NCBI RefSeq assembly: GCF_027213715.1
Contig: NZ_JAPWGM010000003.1
Span: 248,001-312,000, forward strand
Source: Pedobacter punctiformis
Lineage (GTDB): Bacteria > Bacteroidota > Bacteroidia > Sphingobacteriales > Sphingobacteriaceae
DNA: 64,000 bases
Reading direction: 5' to 3'
A program made the translations under genes and the position numbers. The notes under the pieces were generated by a model. The model did not search any database and was not told the DNA's origin. It worked only from the letters and a program-made list of their open reading frames with translations. Shown here piece by piece: positions 1 through 8,361 of the stretch (its first letter is position 1; each line of letters begins with the position of its first letter).

Positions 1-851
1 CCTTCTTTAACCCGGTTGATATAATATTCGTCTACCCCGGCTTGTAATTTGTAACCCTGCAAAACATCAATCTTTCCAATCATTTCATTGGAGGTATAGG
101 ATTTTCCAATTACAGGATCATAAGAAGAAAGTTTTCCTGAAACCGGTGCTTTAATCGTCATGTTTTCAATGTTTTTACGGATCATTTCCAAACTCTCATT
201 CATTTGTCCCATAGACTGATCAATTTGCGCCAGTTGCATTCTACGGCTTTGGTTTTCTTGTTGAATGGCTTGTTTTACAATTTTGCGTTTACCCTGATAA
301 TATTCATAATCCTGGTTCGATTTTGTAAATTCCTGTGTGGTTATTACCTTTTTAGAATATAATGCGCTATCCAAACGATATTGTCTTGCAGCCGTACGCA
401 AATTGTTCTCTACATCTAATAAATCCTGATTTAACACCCTTTGATTTTGTTCAAGGTCTAATCTCGATTTACGTAATTGATTTATCTGCTCTGTTGCAGC
501 AGTTTGGCTTGAAGTATAACTTAACATTGCATTAGAATTTGAAATTCTTAAAAGTGGTGTTCCTTTAACCACGGAAGCCCCGTTCTCTGTAAAAATTTCA
601 GCAACAGTTCCACCCTCAGAAGAACTTACAATTACAGAAGTTAGAGGTACAACGCTGGCATTTAATAAAACTACATCTTCAAAGTCGCCATATTGAACCT
701 TGCTTATGGTTAGTTTATCTGCATCAGCTTTATACACTTTTTTAAGTGATAAGGTATAGCCATAAATCACAACGGCAATAAATGCAATTGCTCCACCTAA
801 TATCATTAAGGTTTTAGTGCTAAATCTTTTCTTCTCTATTTTCTTATCCAT
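1..851 (-). CDS. HlyD-family efflux periplasmic adaptor, 3' end cut by window edge
   Basis: About 283 residues are visible from an ATG at 851; the reading frame is still open at base 1. The protein begins with a basic stretch and one membrane helix (about residues 12-35). A biotinyl/lipoyl-like half follows (VVPLTSVIVSSSEGGTVAEI), then a long helical hairpin rich in Q, N and R, and the return lipoyl strand (MTIKAPVSGKLSSYDPVIGK). This is the plan of the periplasmic adaptor of MacA/HlyD-type tripartite pumps. An ABC permease/ATPase and outer-membrane partner probably lie beyond the window. It diverges from a sigma-54 activator gene and has a sigma-54-like promoter upstream, so control by that two-component pair is likely. 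The family is clear; the substrate is unknown. Confidence 0.88.
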   Translation of the reverse strand, partial: MDKKIEKKRFSTKTLMILGGAIAFIAVVIYGYTLSLKKVYKADADKLTISKVQYGDFEDVVLLNASVVPLTSVIVSSSEGGTVAEIFTENGASVVKGTPLLRISNSNAMLSYTSSQTAATEQINQLRKSRLDLEQNQRVLNQDLLDVENNLRTAARQYRLDSALYSKKVITTQEFTKSNQDYEYYQGKRKIVKQAIQQENQSRRMQLAQIDQSMGQMNESLEMIRKNIENMTIKAPVSGKLSSYDPVIGKSYTSNEMIGKIDVLQGYKLQAGVDEYYINRVKE

Positions 852-882
852 TGGTTGGTTTGTACTGTTTTGATCCTTAATA

Positions 883-898
883 ACCAAGCTTGTGCCAA
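883..898 (-). promoter_or_regulatory. Putative sigma-54 (-24/-12) promoter of the efflux adaptor gene
   Basis: On the minus strand TTGGCACAAGCTTGGT carries a perfect TGGCAC -24 box and a partial -12 box (TGGT in place of TTGC) at the correct helical spacing. The predicted start site is about 20 bp before the adaptor ATG at 851. The -12 match is imperfect. The call leans on the divergent sigma-54 activator gene and its upstream inverted repeats. Confidence 0.45.
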
Positions 899-959
899 AA
901 GCATAAACAAAAATAAAATACTGAAAAACAGATAATTACAATATTAATCAACAATGAAA

Positions 960-996
960 TGTTCGTTTTCGGACAGTTTATGTGCGGGATCGAACA
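960..996. promoter_or_regulatory. Two tandem inverted repeats, candidate enhancer sites for the sigma-54 activator
   Basis: TGTTCGTTTTCGGACA (960-975) and TGTGCGGGATCGAACA (981-996) both fit TGTNCG-N4-CGRACA. Their centres are 21 bp apart, about two helical turns, so a dimer pair would sit on one DNA face. They lie roughly 65-100 bp upstream of the putative -24 box of the adaptor gene, a normal position for bacterial enhancer-binding proteins. Confidence 0.55.
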
Positions 997-1031
997 GTTT
1001 TGGTAAATTCGTATTATCAAACTTAATTTTT

Positions 1032-2402
1032 ATGCTAGATGCTACGGTTCTAATTATTGATGATGACGATGATATTCTGCTTAGCGCAAGATTATTTCTC
1101 AAGCAGCAAGTTAAGCAAGTCATCACCTGTAAATCGCCAAAAGAAATAAACATTTTACTAAGCAAAAATGAGGTCGACATTATTTTGCTGGACATGAATT
1201 ATCAGAAAGGTGCCAGTGATGGACGTGAGGGTTTATATTGGCTCGAGCACATTTTATCCATTGATAAGGATTACGTAGTGATTTTGATGACTGCCTTTGG
1301 CAATGTTGAACTCGCTGTAAAGGCAATAAAAAAAGGTGCTACTGATTTTATTCTGAAGCCCTGGGAAAATGAAAAGCTCTTTGCAACATTATCTTCAGCC
1401 TCTAAATTGCGTGAATCGACCAGAAAGGTAAAAAAACTCGAAAAAATCCATTCTTCTTTGCAGAAAGATATGACCCGTGGTTTTGAGCACATTGTGGGCG
1501 AAGCCGAGGTAATTAAGCAATTGCAAAATACATTGGTGAAAGTTGCTCCTACAGATGCCAATATGCTTATTTTAGGCGAAAACGGAACTGGAAAACAAGT
1601 ATTTGCCTACGAAATCCACAGGTACTCTCAGCGCAAAAATCAGGTTTTTATGCATGTGGATTTAGGATCTCTAAATGAAAACCTTTTCGAAAGCGAACTT
1701 TTTGGATATGCAAAAGGGGCCTTTACTGATGCAAAAGAAGATAAGCCCGGCCGATTTGAGCTGGCTGATGGCGGAACCATCTTTTTAGATGAAATTGGTA
1801 ATTTAACCCTTCCCTTGCAAGCAAAATTATTAAGTGTTTTGCAAAACAGAACCGTTACCCGTTTAGGCGAGAGTAAGGAACGTAAAATAAATGTGCGTTT
1901 AATTACAGCTACTAATATGCCTTTAAATGAAATGGTTGCAAAAAATACATTCAGGCAGGATTTATTATTCAGGATTAACACGGTGGAGCTTTTATTACCC
2001 CCACTGTGCAAACGCGGAACAGATATTTTATTACTGGCCAATCATTTTATGCAGGTTTTCAGTTCAAAATATCATAAAGAAACGCGTAGTTTAAGTTCAA
2101 AGGTTGAAGAAGCACTGCTCAATTATGCATGGCCAGGCAACGTTCGGGAGCTTCAGCATGTTTTGGAAAGAGCTGTAATTATGAGTGATGGTATAACCAT
2201 TTCTGAAGAAGATTTGCAGCTAAGTCCACAACGTTTTGCAAATAATAATGCTATGCCCGATGAAATGGCACTGGAGGATATGGAAAAAATGATGGTCCAA
2301 AAAGCAATCGATAAACATAAGGGCAATATATCAAAAGCCGCGGCAGAACTGGGCTTAACCCGGGCCGCTTTATACCGTAGAATTGAAAAATTTGGAATTT
2401 AA
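1032..2402 (+). CDS. NtrC-family sigma-54-dependent response regulator
   Basis: Numbered from the ATG at 1032 (456 aa), the receiver domain has an acidic pocket (D10-D14), acceptor D54, T87 and K109. A AAA+ domain follows, with Walker A GENGTGK (182-188), sigma-54 contact loop GAFTDA (229-234; the usual motif is GAFTGA) and Walker B DEIG (253-256). A C-terminal Fis-type helix-turn-helix (about 432-454) completes the protein. The frame is open back to an ATG at 954, but that extension overlaps the paired operator-like repeats and adds no receiver sequence, so 1032 is preferred. The histidine kinase gene starts 17 bp downstream. By context it probably activates the divergent efflux operon when phosphorylated. 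Confidence 0.92.
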   Translation: MLDATVLIIDDDDDILLSARLFLKQQVKQVITCKSPKEINILLSKNEVDIILLDMNYQKGASDGREGLYWLEHILSIDKDYVVILMTAFGNVELAVKAIKKGATDFILKPWENEKLFATLSSASKLRESTRKVKKLEKIHSSLQKDMTRGFEHIVGEAEVIKQLQNTLVKVAPTDANMLILGENGTGKQVFAYEIHRYSQRKNQVFMHVDLGSLNENLFESELFGYAKGAFTDAKEDKPGRFELADGGTIFLDEIGNLTLPLQAKLLSVLQNRTVTRLGESKERKINVRLITATNMPLNEMVAKNTFRQDLLFRINTVELLLPPLCKRGTDILLLANHFMQVFSSKYHKETRSLSSKVEEALLNYAWPGNVRELQHVLERAVIMSDGITISEEDLQLSPQRFANNNAMPDEMALEDMEKMMVQKAIDKHKGNISKAAAELGLTRAALYRRIEKFGI

Positions 2403-2419
2403 GCTTTTAGTTATAAAAG

Positions 2420-3781
2420 ATGTTTTATAAACGCTTTACTTTTCGTTTGATCCTCCGGCTGGTTATTATTAACCTGCTGGGCTATTTATTATTTTACCTC
2501 ATTAAAAACACTCAGCTTTGGTTTACCATAATTGGCCTGAGCTTAGTTTTTATTGGTAGCATCATTTCCTTGTATTTTTATATTAATGAAATCCGGTCAG
2601 ACATTAAGCGTTTTATCCTTGCGGTAAAAACACGCGATCATACCTTAAACTTCAAAAATAAAACCACAAAAGGAAGTTTTCCTGAATTGTACGAATCTTT
2701 CAGTGATATTCTTCAGGTACATAAACAAATCAGATTGGAGCAGGAAGCCATGTTCCAGTTGATAAAAACCATTTTAGAACAGGTTCCGGTCGGGGTAATT
2801 GTCATTAATAACACGCAAAAAGAACAGAACGGACATTTAGAAATTGCTTTTTTCAATCAGGCGGCCTCAGCCTTGCTTGGTGTACCTGCCTATAAATACT
2901 GGCACCGGCTGAAGCAACATTTGCCTGTCTTTGCTCATGAGGTTGACCAGATTGTTACCGGTGGAAAAAGATTTTTGGAACTTAAAATTCAGGATAAATT
3001 TATCCAGCTGTCTACGGAAGTTATGCCTTTAAATTTATATGGGAACCATTATACCATTATTAGTTTCCAAAATATTAAAGATGAAATAGAACAAAAAGAA
3101 ACCGAGGCCTGGAACAGACTGATAGGTGTAATTTCTCATGAAATTTTAAACTCCATTACGCCAATCAGCTCCCTGTCTGACACGATAAACCGCATGGTTA
3201 CCGATAAGCAAAATTTAACCGAAGATGAAATGGAGGATTTAAAAACAGCTCTTCAAACCATCAAAAGAAGATCTTCGGGCCTTTTAGATTTTGTAAAAGA
3301 TTATCGTTTAATTGCTGAACTACCTACTCCAATTCTCGAATCGCATACCATTGGCGAAATATTAAAACACATTAAGGTTTTAATGCAGCCTTTTGCTAAA
3401 GTGCGCAACGTGGTACTTGATGTAGAGCAAACTTCATCCAGAATTACACTGCAACTGGATTTAAAACTGATTGAACAAGTGCTGATTAACTTAATTACCA
3501 ATAGCATTTATGCGGTGGAAGAAATGCCAAACCCGCACATTCAGGTAAGCTACCGACTGGAAAACAATAAGTTATATATTGAAGTAATCGATAATGGAAA
3601 AGGTATTGAATCTGACAATCTTGAAAAAATATTCGTGCCGTTTTATACCACCCGTAAACATGGTTCAGGTATTGGCTTAACCATTAGCCGCAATATTATG
3701 AAAATGCACAAAGGAAGCATTGAAGTGGCATCTGTACTCGGGGAAGGTTCTACTTTTTCTATAATGTTTAACTACATCTAA
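2420..3781 (+). CDS. Membrane sensor histidine kinase, partner of the preceding regulator
   Basis: The protein has 453 aa. Two closely spaced N-terminal helices (about 10-30 and 34-54) leave almost no periplasmic loop, so sensing is probably within the membrane or cytoplasm. A PAS-like region (about 115-220) precedes the dimerisation/phosphoacceptor segment VISHEILNSITP with H240. The ATPase domain has an N box (NLITNSIYAVEE), DNGKGI and GSGIGLTIS. It is 17 bp downstream of the response regulator and surely forms an operon with it. The architecture matches the NtrY/AtoS-like kinases that pair with sigma-54 activators. The signal is unknown; envelope stress or a pump substrate is plausible from context. 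Confidence 0.9.
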   Translation: MFYKRFTFRLILRLVIINLLGYLLFYLIKNTQLWFTIIGLSLVFIGSIISLYFYINEIRSDIKRFILAVKTRDHTLNFKNKTTKGSFPELYESFSDILQVHKQIRLEQEAMFQLIKTILEQVPVGVIVINNTQKEQNGHLEIAFFNQAASALLGVPAYKYWHRLKQHLPVFAHEVDQIVTGGKRFLELKIQDKFIQLSTEVMPLNLYGNHYTIISFQNIKDEIEQKETEAWNRLIGVISHEILNSITPISSLSDTINRMVTDKQNLTEDEMEDLKTALQTIKRRSSGLLDFVKDYRLIAELPTPILESHTIGEILKHIKVLMQPFAKVRNVVLDVEQTSSRITLQLDLKLIEQVLINLITNSIYAVEEMPNPHIQVSYRLENNKLYIEVIDNGKGIESDNLEKIFVPFYTTRKHGSGIGLTISRNIMKMHKGSIEVASVLGEGSTFSIMFNYI

Positions 3782-3816
3782 TCGCTGGAATGTTTTTAAG
3801 GTAAATATTTAAACAA

Positions 3817-3850
3817 AAGCCGATTTTAGCATATCATCTAAAATCGGCTT
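3817..3850. terminator. Bidirectional intrinsic terminator between convergent genes
   Basis: A perfect 12-bp stem (AAGCCGATTTTA / TAAAATCGGCTT) with a 10-nt loop sits between the histidine kinase gene and glgC. The flanks are A- and T-rich on both sides, so it can stop transcription from either direction. Confidence 0.85.
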
Positions 3851-3868
3851 CTATTTAAAATTATTGTT

Positions 3869-5137
3869 TTAAATCACGGTTCCGCTTGGTAAAACTGCAC
3901 CTTTTTTAATTACAACAATGCCATCTTTAACGGCATAAAGGTCATAATCTCCATCTTCGAGATGATCACCACCATTAATTTTAACATCATTACCAATCCG
4001 GCAATTTTTATCAATTATTGCATTGTTAATGTAACAGCGATCGCCAATACCAATTAAAGCATTACCTGAGTTGGTTTCATTCTGAATTTCTTCGAGTGTT
4101 TGATAACGGTCGCTACCCATAATGTAAGAATTGGTCACTACCGTATGCTTTCCAATTCGCGACCGGATACCTAAAACAGCATGTTCTACCCTGCTGGCCT
4201 GTATAATGCAACCTTCAGCAATTATGGTTTTTTCTAAAGTGGTACCTGAAATTTTAGAAGGCGGAAGCATCCTTGCCCTTGTAAAAATGGTATGATTACT
4301 ATCAAACATGTTAAACTTAGGCAGCTCGTCTGTTAAGCCTAAATTTGCTTCAAAGAAAGAAGAAATATTACCAATATCTGTCCAATAGCCTTCGTACTGA
4401 TAGCTTAACACCCGGTTAGCGACAATAGCTCTTGGTAAAATTTCTTTACCAAAATCTTTTTCATCCGAATTTTCATTTAAGATGTTAATCAGGAAATCAC
4501 GGTTAAACACATAAATACCCATAGAGGCCAGGAAATTACGGCCTTCGGCTTGCATTTCTTCGCCAGTGTCAGAAATCCAGTCTTCTAAACCTGTTTTCGG
4601 TTTTTCTACGAAAGAGGTAATCATGTTTTCCTGATCTGTTTTAAGAATACCAAATTCTGTTGCCTCTTTAGCCGTAACCGGAATGGTTGCGATAGAAATT
4701 TCAGCATTTGCTTCGATATGTTTTTCAATCATATCTTTAAAATCCATCTGATACAGCTGATCGCCTGACAGAATTAAGATGTAATCAAACTCATGCGAAA
4801 CAATGTGATGCATACACTGTCTAACGGCGTCGGCTGTACCTTGAAACCAACCTGAGTTCTGTACAGTTTGTTCAGCCGCTAAAATATCAACAAAGGCCGT
4901 GCTAAAATGGCTAAAGTGATACGTGTTTTTAATGTGTTTGTTTAGGGATGCTGAATTGAACTGCGTTAACACAAACATGCGGTGTATGCCTGAATTCAGG
5001 CAATTAGAAATTGGGATGTCTACCAGCCGATACTTACCCGCAATAGGAACTGCCGGTTTAGATCGTGTTTGTGTTAGTGGCGATAGTCTTGATCCCTGGC
5101 CACCGCCAAGGATAACGCCTAAAACTTTGTCGGTCAT
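3869..5137 (-). CDS. glgC: Glucose-1-phosphate adenylyltransferase (ADP-glucose synthase)
   Basis: It makes ADP-glucose from ATP and glucose-1-phosphate, the committed step of bacterial glycogen synthesis. The 422-aa length is normal. The nucleotidyltransferase signature GGGQGSRLSPLT..SKPAVPIAGKYRLVDIPISNC is at the N-terminus, followed by FQGTADAVRQ, LSGDQLYQMDF and FVEKP. The C-terminal part (about 290-422) is a left-handed beta-helix with hexapeptide-like repeats, as expected. It starts 8 bp after the glycogen synthase stop, so the two form an operon transcribed glgA then glgC. The bidirectional hairpin at 3817-3850 ends the unit. Confidence 0.96.
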   Translation of the reverse strand: MTDKVLGVILGGGQGSRLSPLTQTRSKPAVPIAGKYRLVDIPISNCLNSGIHRMFVLTQFNSASLNKHIKNTYHFSHFSTAFVDILAAEQTVQNSGWFQGTADAVRQCMHHIVSHEFDYILILSGDQLYQMDFKDMIEKHIEANAEISIATIPVTAKEATEFGILKTDQENMITSFVEKPKTGLEDWISDTGEEMQAEGRNFLASMGIYVFNRDFLINILNENSDEKDFGKEILPRAIVANRVLSYQYEGYWTDIGNISSFFEANLGLTDELPKFNMFDSNHTIFTRARMLPPSKISGTTLEKTIIAEGCIIQASRVEHAVLGIRSRIGKHTVVTNSYIMGSDRYQTLEEIQNETNSGNALIGIGDRCYINNAIIDKNCRIGNDVKINGGDHLEDGDYDLYAVKDGIVVIKKGAVLPSGTVI

Positions 5138-5145
5138 GTTTAAGC

Positions 5146-6558
5146 TTATTTTAATATTTGGTACAATTCTATATATTGCTGTGCTGCTTTATCCCAAGAA
5201 TGGTCAATTTGCATCATTGTTTTGCGTACAGCTTTAAATTTCTTCTTATCATTATATAATTCAACGGCTCTGCTAATTGCATGTGTTACATCTCCAATAG
5301 TGGTTTGATCGTGGCAAATGCCAAAACCATCATCGCCAATATCAATTACGGTATCTTTTAAACCTCCAATCCTTCTTACAACCGGTACCGTTCCGTATCT
5401 TAAAGCATAAAGCTGATTTAAACCACAAGGCTCCACTCTGGATGGCATGATCAGAAAATCTGCTCCTGCATAAATCTGGTGCGATAACTGCTCGTTATAA
5501 CCGATGTATGCATTATATCTTCCTTCGAAAATTTCTTTCAATTGATTTAATCTGCCCTCTACCCAACTGTCTCCTGAGCCAAGCACTAAAACATTGATGT
5601 TATCTCCATGCTGCTGTAAAGCGGTATAAAAAATATCAGGGAGTAAATCTGCTCCTTTTTCATCTACTAATCTACCAATGAATGTAAACAGGGGTTTGGA
5701 AGGATCTAATCCAAAAACATTGCAAAGTGCAGTTTTGTTTGCTAATTTACCCGCTTCAACGGTTTTAATCGTGTAACTTTTTTCAAGCATAGGGTCTGTT
5801 TGCGGATCCCAAACCTCATTATCAATTCCATTTAAAATGCCTATAGATTTGCCCCGCTCCTGCCTTAATAAACTTTCCAATCCACGGGCATTGGTACTCA
5901 TCTCTTCTAAGTAACTTGGCGAAACCGTAGTAACTCTCCAGGCACACTTAATTGCTGCAGCCAATGGATTTATATCTTTCTTCCATTCCAGTAAACCCGA
6001 TTTCCATAAATCGAAACCCGGAATATAATAGAGTTTATCCCAGCCAAACTGCCCTTGATATTGAGCGTTATGAATGGTTAAAACGGTAGGAACAGAACTG
6101 ATTGACTGATATTTTATAGAATTAGCAACCATAAAAGGCACTAATCCCGTATGGTGATCGTGGCAGTGAATTACATCTGGACGGTGTTCCCATTGTACAA
6201 TCCAATCCAGTGTAGCAATTTGAAAAGCCATGAAACGTTCGGTATCGTCAAAATAACCGTATACATTTGGCCGGTCGGTTAATCCCTGAATGTGTATAAT
6301 GTATAAGTCGAAACCCAGTTTATTGGTCTTTTCTTTAAGTATGCGATATTGAAAATGGTTATTACCATAATTGCCCCATGCATCGTAAGTAACCTCGAAA
6401 TCATTTTCGCGGATAAATTTTGTATCATAGGCAGGCACAACCACCTTAGCAATATGGCCCAGTTTATTTTGATATTTCGGTAGGGCCCCTACTACATCGG
6501 CTAAACCTCCAACTTTTGCAACAGGGTAACACTCGGCACTTATATGTATTATTTCCAT
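5146..6558 (-). CDS. glgA: Glycogen synthase (ADP-glucose type, GT5)
   Basis: It transfers glucose from ADP-glucose to the growing alpha-1,4-glucan. The N-terminus MEIIHISAECYPVAKVGGLADVVGALP carries the KxGGL nucleotide-sugar loop of GT5 starch/glycogen synthases. Further on are HCHDHHTGLVPF, FIGRLVDEKGADLL and the GT-B C-terminal signature SRVEPCGLNQLYALRYGTVPVVRRIGGLKDTV. At 470 aa it is of family length. glgC follows 8 bp downstream. No branching enzyme or phosphorylase gene is nearby, so the rest of glycogen metabolism must be elsewhere. Confidence 0.95.
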   Translation of the reverse strand: MEIIHISAECYPVAKVGGLADVVGALPKYQNKLGHIAKVVVPAYDTKFIRENDFEVTYDAWGNYGNNHFQYRILKEKTNKLGFDLYIIHIQGLTDRPNVYGYFDDTERFMAFQIATLDWIVQWEHRPDVIHCHDHHTGLVPFMVANSIKYQSISSVPTVLTIHNAQYQGQFGWDKLYYIPGFDLWKSGLLEWKKDINPLAAAIKCAWRVTTVSPSYLEEMSTNARGLESLLRQERGKSIGILNGIDNEVWDPQTDPMLEKSYTIKTVEAGKLANKTALCNVFGLDPSKPLFTFIGRLVDEKGADLLPDIFYTALQQHGDNINVLVLGSGDSWVEGRLNQLKEIFEGRYNAYIGYNEQLSHQIYAGADFLIMPSRVEPCGLNQLYALRYGTVPVVRRIGGLKDTVIDIGDDGFGICHDQTTIGDVTHAISRAVELYNDKKKFKAVRKTMMQIDHSWDKAAQQYIELYQILK

Positions 6559-6729
6559 TAAATATTTGGTGTAGATAACCCTGTTAAGTTACTAATTGTT
6601 TTGCTGTTTGCAAATAATGCAAAATTTATTTTTGATTAAATATTTCACCTTTCCGGATCGCTCTGGTCGATAATAATTTAAGCACGGATGAGGATCATAA
6701 TGGAAGGTTATTCATCCTGTGTAAATAAA

Positions 6730-6757
6730 AAAGCCGTAAGGTTATACCCACGGCTTT
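6730..6757 (-). terminator. Intrinsic terminator of the SUMT-like paralogue
   Basis: AAGCCGT / ACGGCTT form the stem around a 12-nt loop. Read on the minus strand the hairpin is followed by a T-rich tail (TTTTTTATTTAC), about 40 bp after the stop of the gene at 6799. Confidence 0.75.
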
Positions 6758-6798
6758 ACAACAAAACAAATATATAATTTAAGTTTAACCTGAAAGTT

Positions 6799-7593
6799 CT
6801 AATATTCTTCAGCTATAATCTCATAGAAGTCGCGAATAGGTTGAAATTGAGGATGTAATGAAACTACATCTCCAAATACCAATAGCGCTGGTGCATTAAT
6901 TTTTTTATCTGCTACAATTTCGGCAATGGTATCTACAATGCCTACTGCGATTTTCTCGTCCGGCGATGAACCGTTTTGAATAACAGCAACCGGAAGTAAA
7001 TTTTTACTTTCAGACTGGAAAATTGCCGCAATTTCTTTTACTTTCTCTATTCCATTTAAAACCACAATAGTTGCTTTGGTTTTGGCAGCAATATATAAGT
7101 CTTCTGATATCTCTCCTTTAGAATTAGTTCCGGTTACTGCCCAAAAGCTTTCGCTCAGGTCTTTATAAATCATTGGGATTTTTTGCAAACTTGGTGCTCC
7201 AGTTGCACTCGAAATGCCCGGAATAATTTCAGTTGGAATACTGTATGATTCTGCAGCATCTATTTCTTCATAACCTTTGGCAAAGAAAAACGGATCTCCG
7301 CTTTTTAAACGCACTACGTGACCATAGTTTAAAGCATAATCAACAATCAGCTTATTTACAGCATCCTGCGAAAAAGATTCATCATCACTTTGTTTACCTA
7401 CATAAACCTTTGGAATTCCATCTGGTGCATGATTTAACAAAGCTTCGTTTACATTGGCATCATATAAAACAACATCAGCTGTTTTTAATGCTTTTACCCC
7501 CTTTAAACTAAATAAATCAGGATCGCCAGGACCTGCACCTATTAAAGTAATCTTTGGTTCAATGTTCGCTTTCTCTACTTTATTTAAAATCAT
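6799..7593 (-). CDS. Diverged uroporphyrinogen-III C-methyltransferase (SUMT) paralogue
   Basis: This 264-aa tetrapyrrole-methylase-fold protein is clearly homologous along its whole length to the SUMT at 12878-13654. Shared segments include GAGPGDPDL, LKTADVVLYD, DYALNYGHVVRLK and VIQNGS. Several otherwise constant SUMT positions have changed: VGKR to VGKQ, LKGGDPFVFGRG to LKSGDPFFFAKG, and THR to IYK in the segment after PGISS. The SAM-binding fold is probably kept, but the tetrapyrrole site is altered, so activity may be reduced, changed or lost. It stands alone between two terminators and has a promoter/operator nearly identical to that of the sulfite reductase operon. It could be a degenerate copy or a methylase with another substrate or a regulatory role. 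Confidence 0.8.
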   Translation of the reverse strand: MILNKVEKANIEPKITLIGAGPGDPDLFSLKGVKALKTADVVLYDANVNEALLNHAPDGIPKVYVGKQSDDESFSQDAVNKLIVDYALNYGHVVRLKSGDPFFFAKGYEEIDAAESYSIPTEIIPGISSATGAPSLQKIPMIYKDLSESFWAVTGTNSKGEISEDLYIAAKTKATIVVLNGIEKVKEIAAIFQSESKNLLPVAVIQNGSSPDEKIAVGIVDTIAEIVADKKINAPALLVFGDVVSLHPQFQPIRDFYEIIAEEY

Positions 7594-7630
7594 AACTGAA
7601 AATTTTCGCTCGTTTGCATTTATTAATTAT

Positions 7631-7666
7631 ACAAATATATAAAGTCTATAGAAATTGTAGTAATTT
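7631..7666 (-). promoter_or_regulatory. Promoter and putative operator of the SUMT paralogue, twin of the one at 15913-15948
   Basis: On the minus strand a -7 box TATATTTG (7639-7632) lies about 38 bp before the ATG at 7593. It and the 27 bp upstream match the region before the sulfite reductase operon almost base for base. On the plus strand the shared parts are CAAATATATAAAGT, TATAG and GTAATTT at the same spacing. The adjacent Rrf2 gene is the natural candidate regulator. Confidence 0.6.
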
Positions 7667-7728
7667 ATTTTAAAATAATTTTATTATTTAATTATAATCG
7701 ATTTTCAACAGCTTGGCTGTGTTATAAA

Positions 7729-8208
7729 TTACTTACAATCTGCAGGTTCAAAAGTGAATTTTCCTCTTTCGAAATTAATGGGTTTACCTTTAACAAAATA
7801 AGACCGGCCTAATGTAGTTTCAATTTGGCCTACACCCATAATTAATTTACCATCCTTTTTCAAAAATGCCAGTGGGTTGGTGTGAACGCTTACGGTATCT
7901 TCTCCTGTTTTAAAAGTATAATTAACAAATAAGGTGTCTCCTTTAAATTCGCCGGCAATTAATCCGTCATTCATAGGTTTTACAGCATATTTTACAGCCA
8001 GTTTTCCTTTAACCTTTCCAGAACTTAAAGTTTCGATTTTTAAATCTGCACTATCTTTTTCATACCCTGCTTTATAACATTGTGCATTTGATATGGTATC
8101 GGTTGATGTAGAAGTACTATCTGTTGTACCGGCTTTTTTGCCAGATTGATTACAGCTAAACATCAACGGAATAGCGAGAAAAGCAAGGTAAAAAACTGTC
8201 TTTTTCAT
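7729..8208 (-). CDS. Small secreted lipoprotein of unknown function
   Basis: The 159-aa protein has a lipoprotein signal (KK, hydrophobic core, then LMFSC with C19 as lipidation site) and an S/T/D-rich linker. The rest is a compact beta-rich domain with repeated phrases such as GKVKGKLAVKYAV, GLIAGEFKGDTLFVNYTF and YFVKGKPINFERGKFTF. It is probably anchored in the outer membrane or periplasm. It is flanked by the cysN terminator on one side and the SUMT paralogue on the other, so it is likely monocistronic. I do not recognise a family with assigned function. Confidence 0.75.
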   Translation of the reverse strand: MKKTVFYLAFLAIPLMFSCNQSGKKAGTTDSTSTSTDTISNAQCYKAGYEKDSADLKIETLSSGKVKGKLAVKYAVKPMNDGLIAGEFKGDTLFVNYTFKTGEDTVSVHTNPLAFLKKDGKLIMGVGQIETTLGRSYFVKGKPINFERGKFTFEPADCK

Positions 8209-8306
8209 AATGGATCGATTAAAATGAGTGAATTACTAATTATAACTAAGATACTTAAATTAAATAAGCTGCTCAAAACAATTGGTAGAAATGCTTTAAA
8301 ACAAAA

Positions 8307-8334
8307 AATGGGACCATCATCATGATGTCCCATT
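8307..8334 (-). terminator. Intrinsic terminator of the cys operon
   Basis: AATGGGAC / GTCCCATT pair around a 12-nt loop. The minus-strand transcript then runs into TTTTTTGTTTT. It lies 28 bp after the cysN stop. Confidence 0.85.
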
Positions 8335-8361
8335 ATATTTCTTTAAATATTTAAATAATAA

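Noticed and set aside
954..1031. N-terminal extension of the sigma-54 regulator from the ATG at 954
   Set aside because: It covers the paired operator-like repeats, adds nothing conserved, and the receiver domain begins right after the ATG at 1032.
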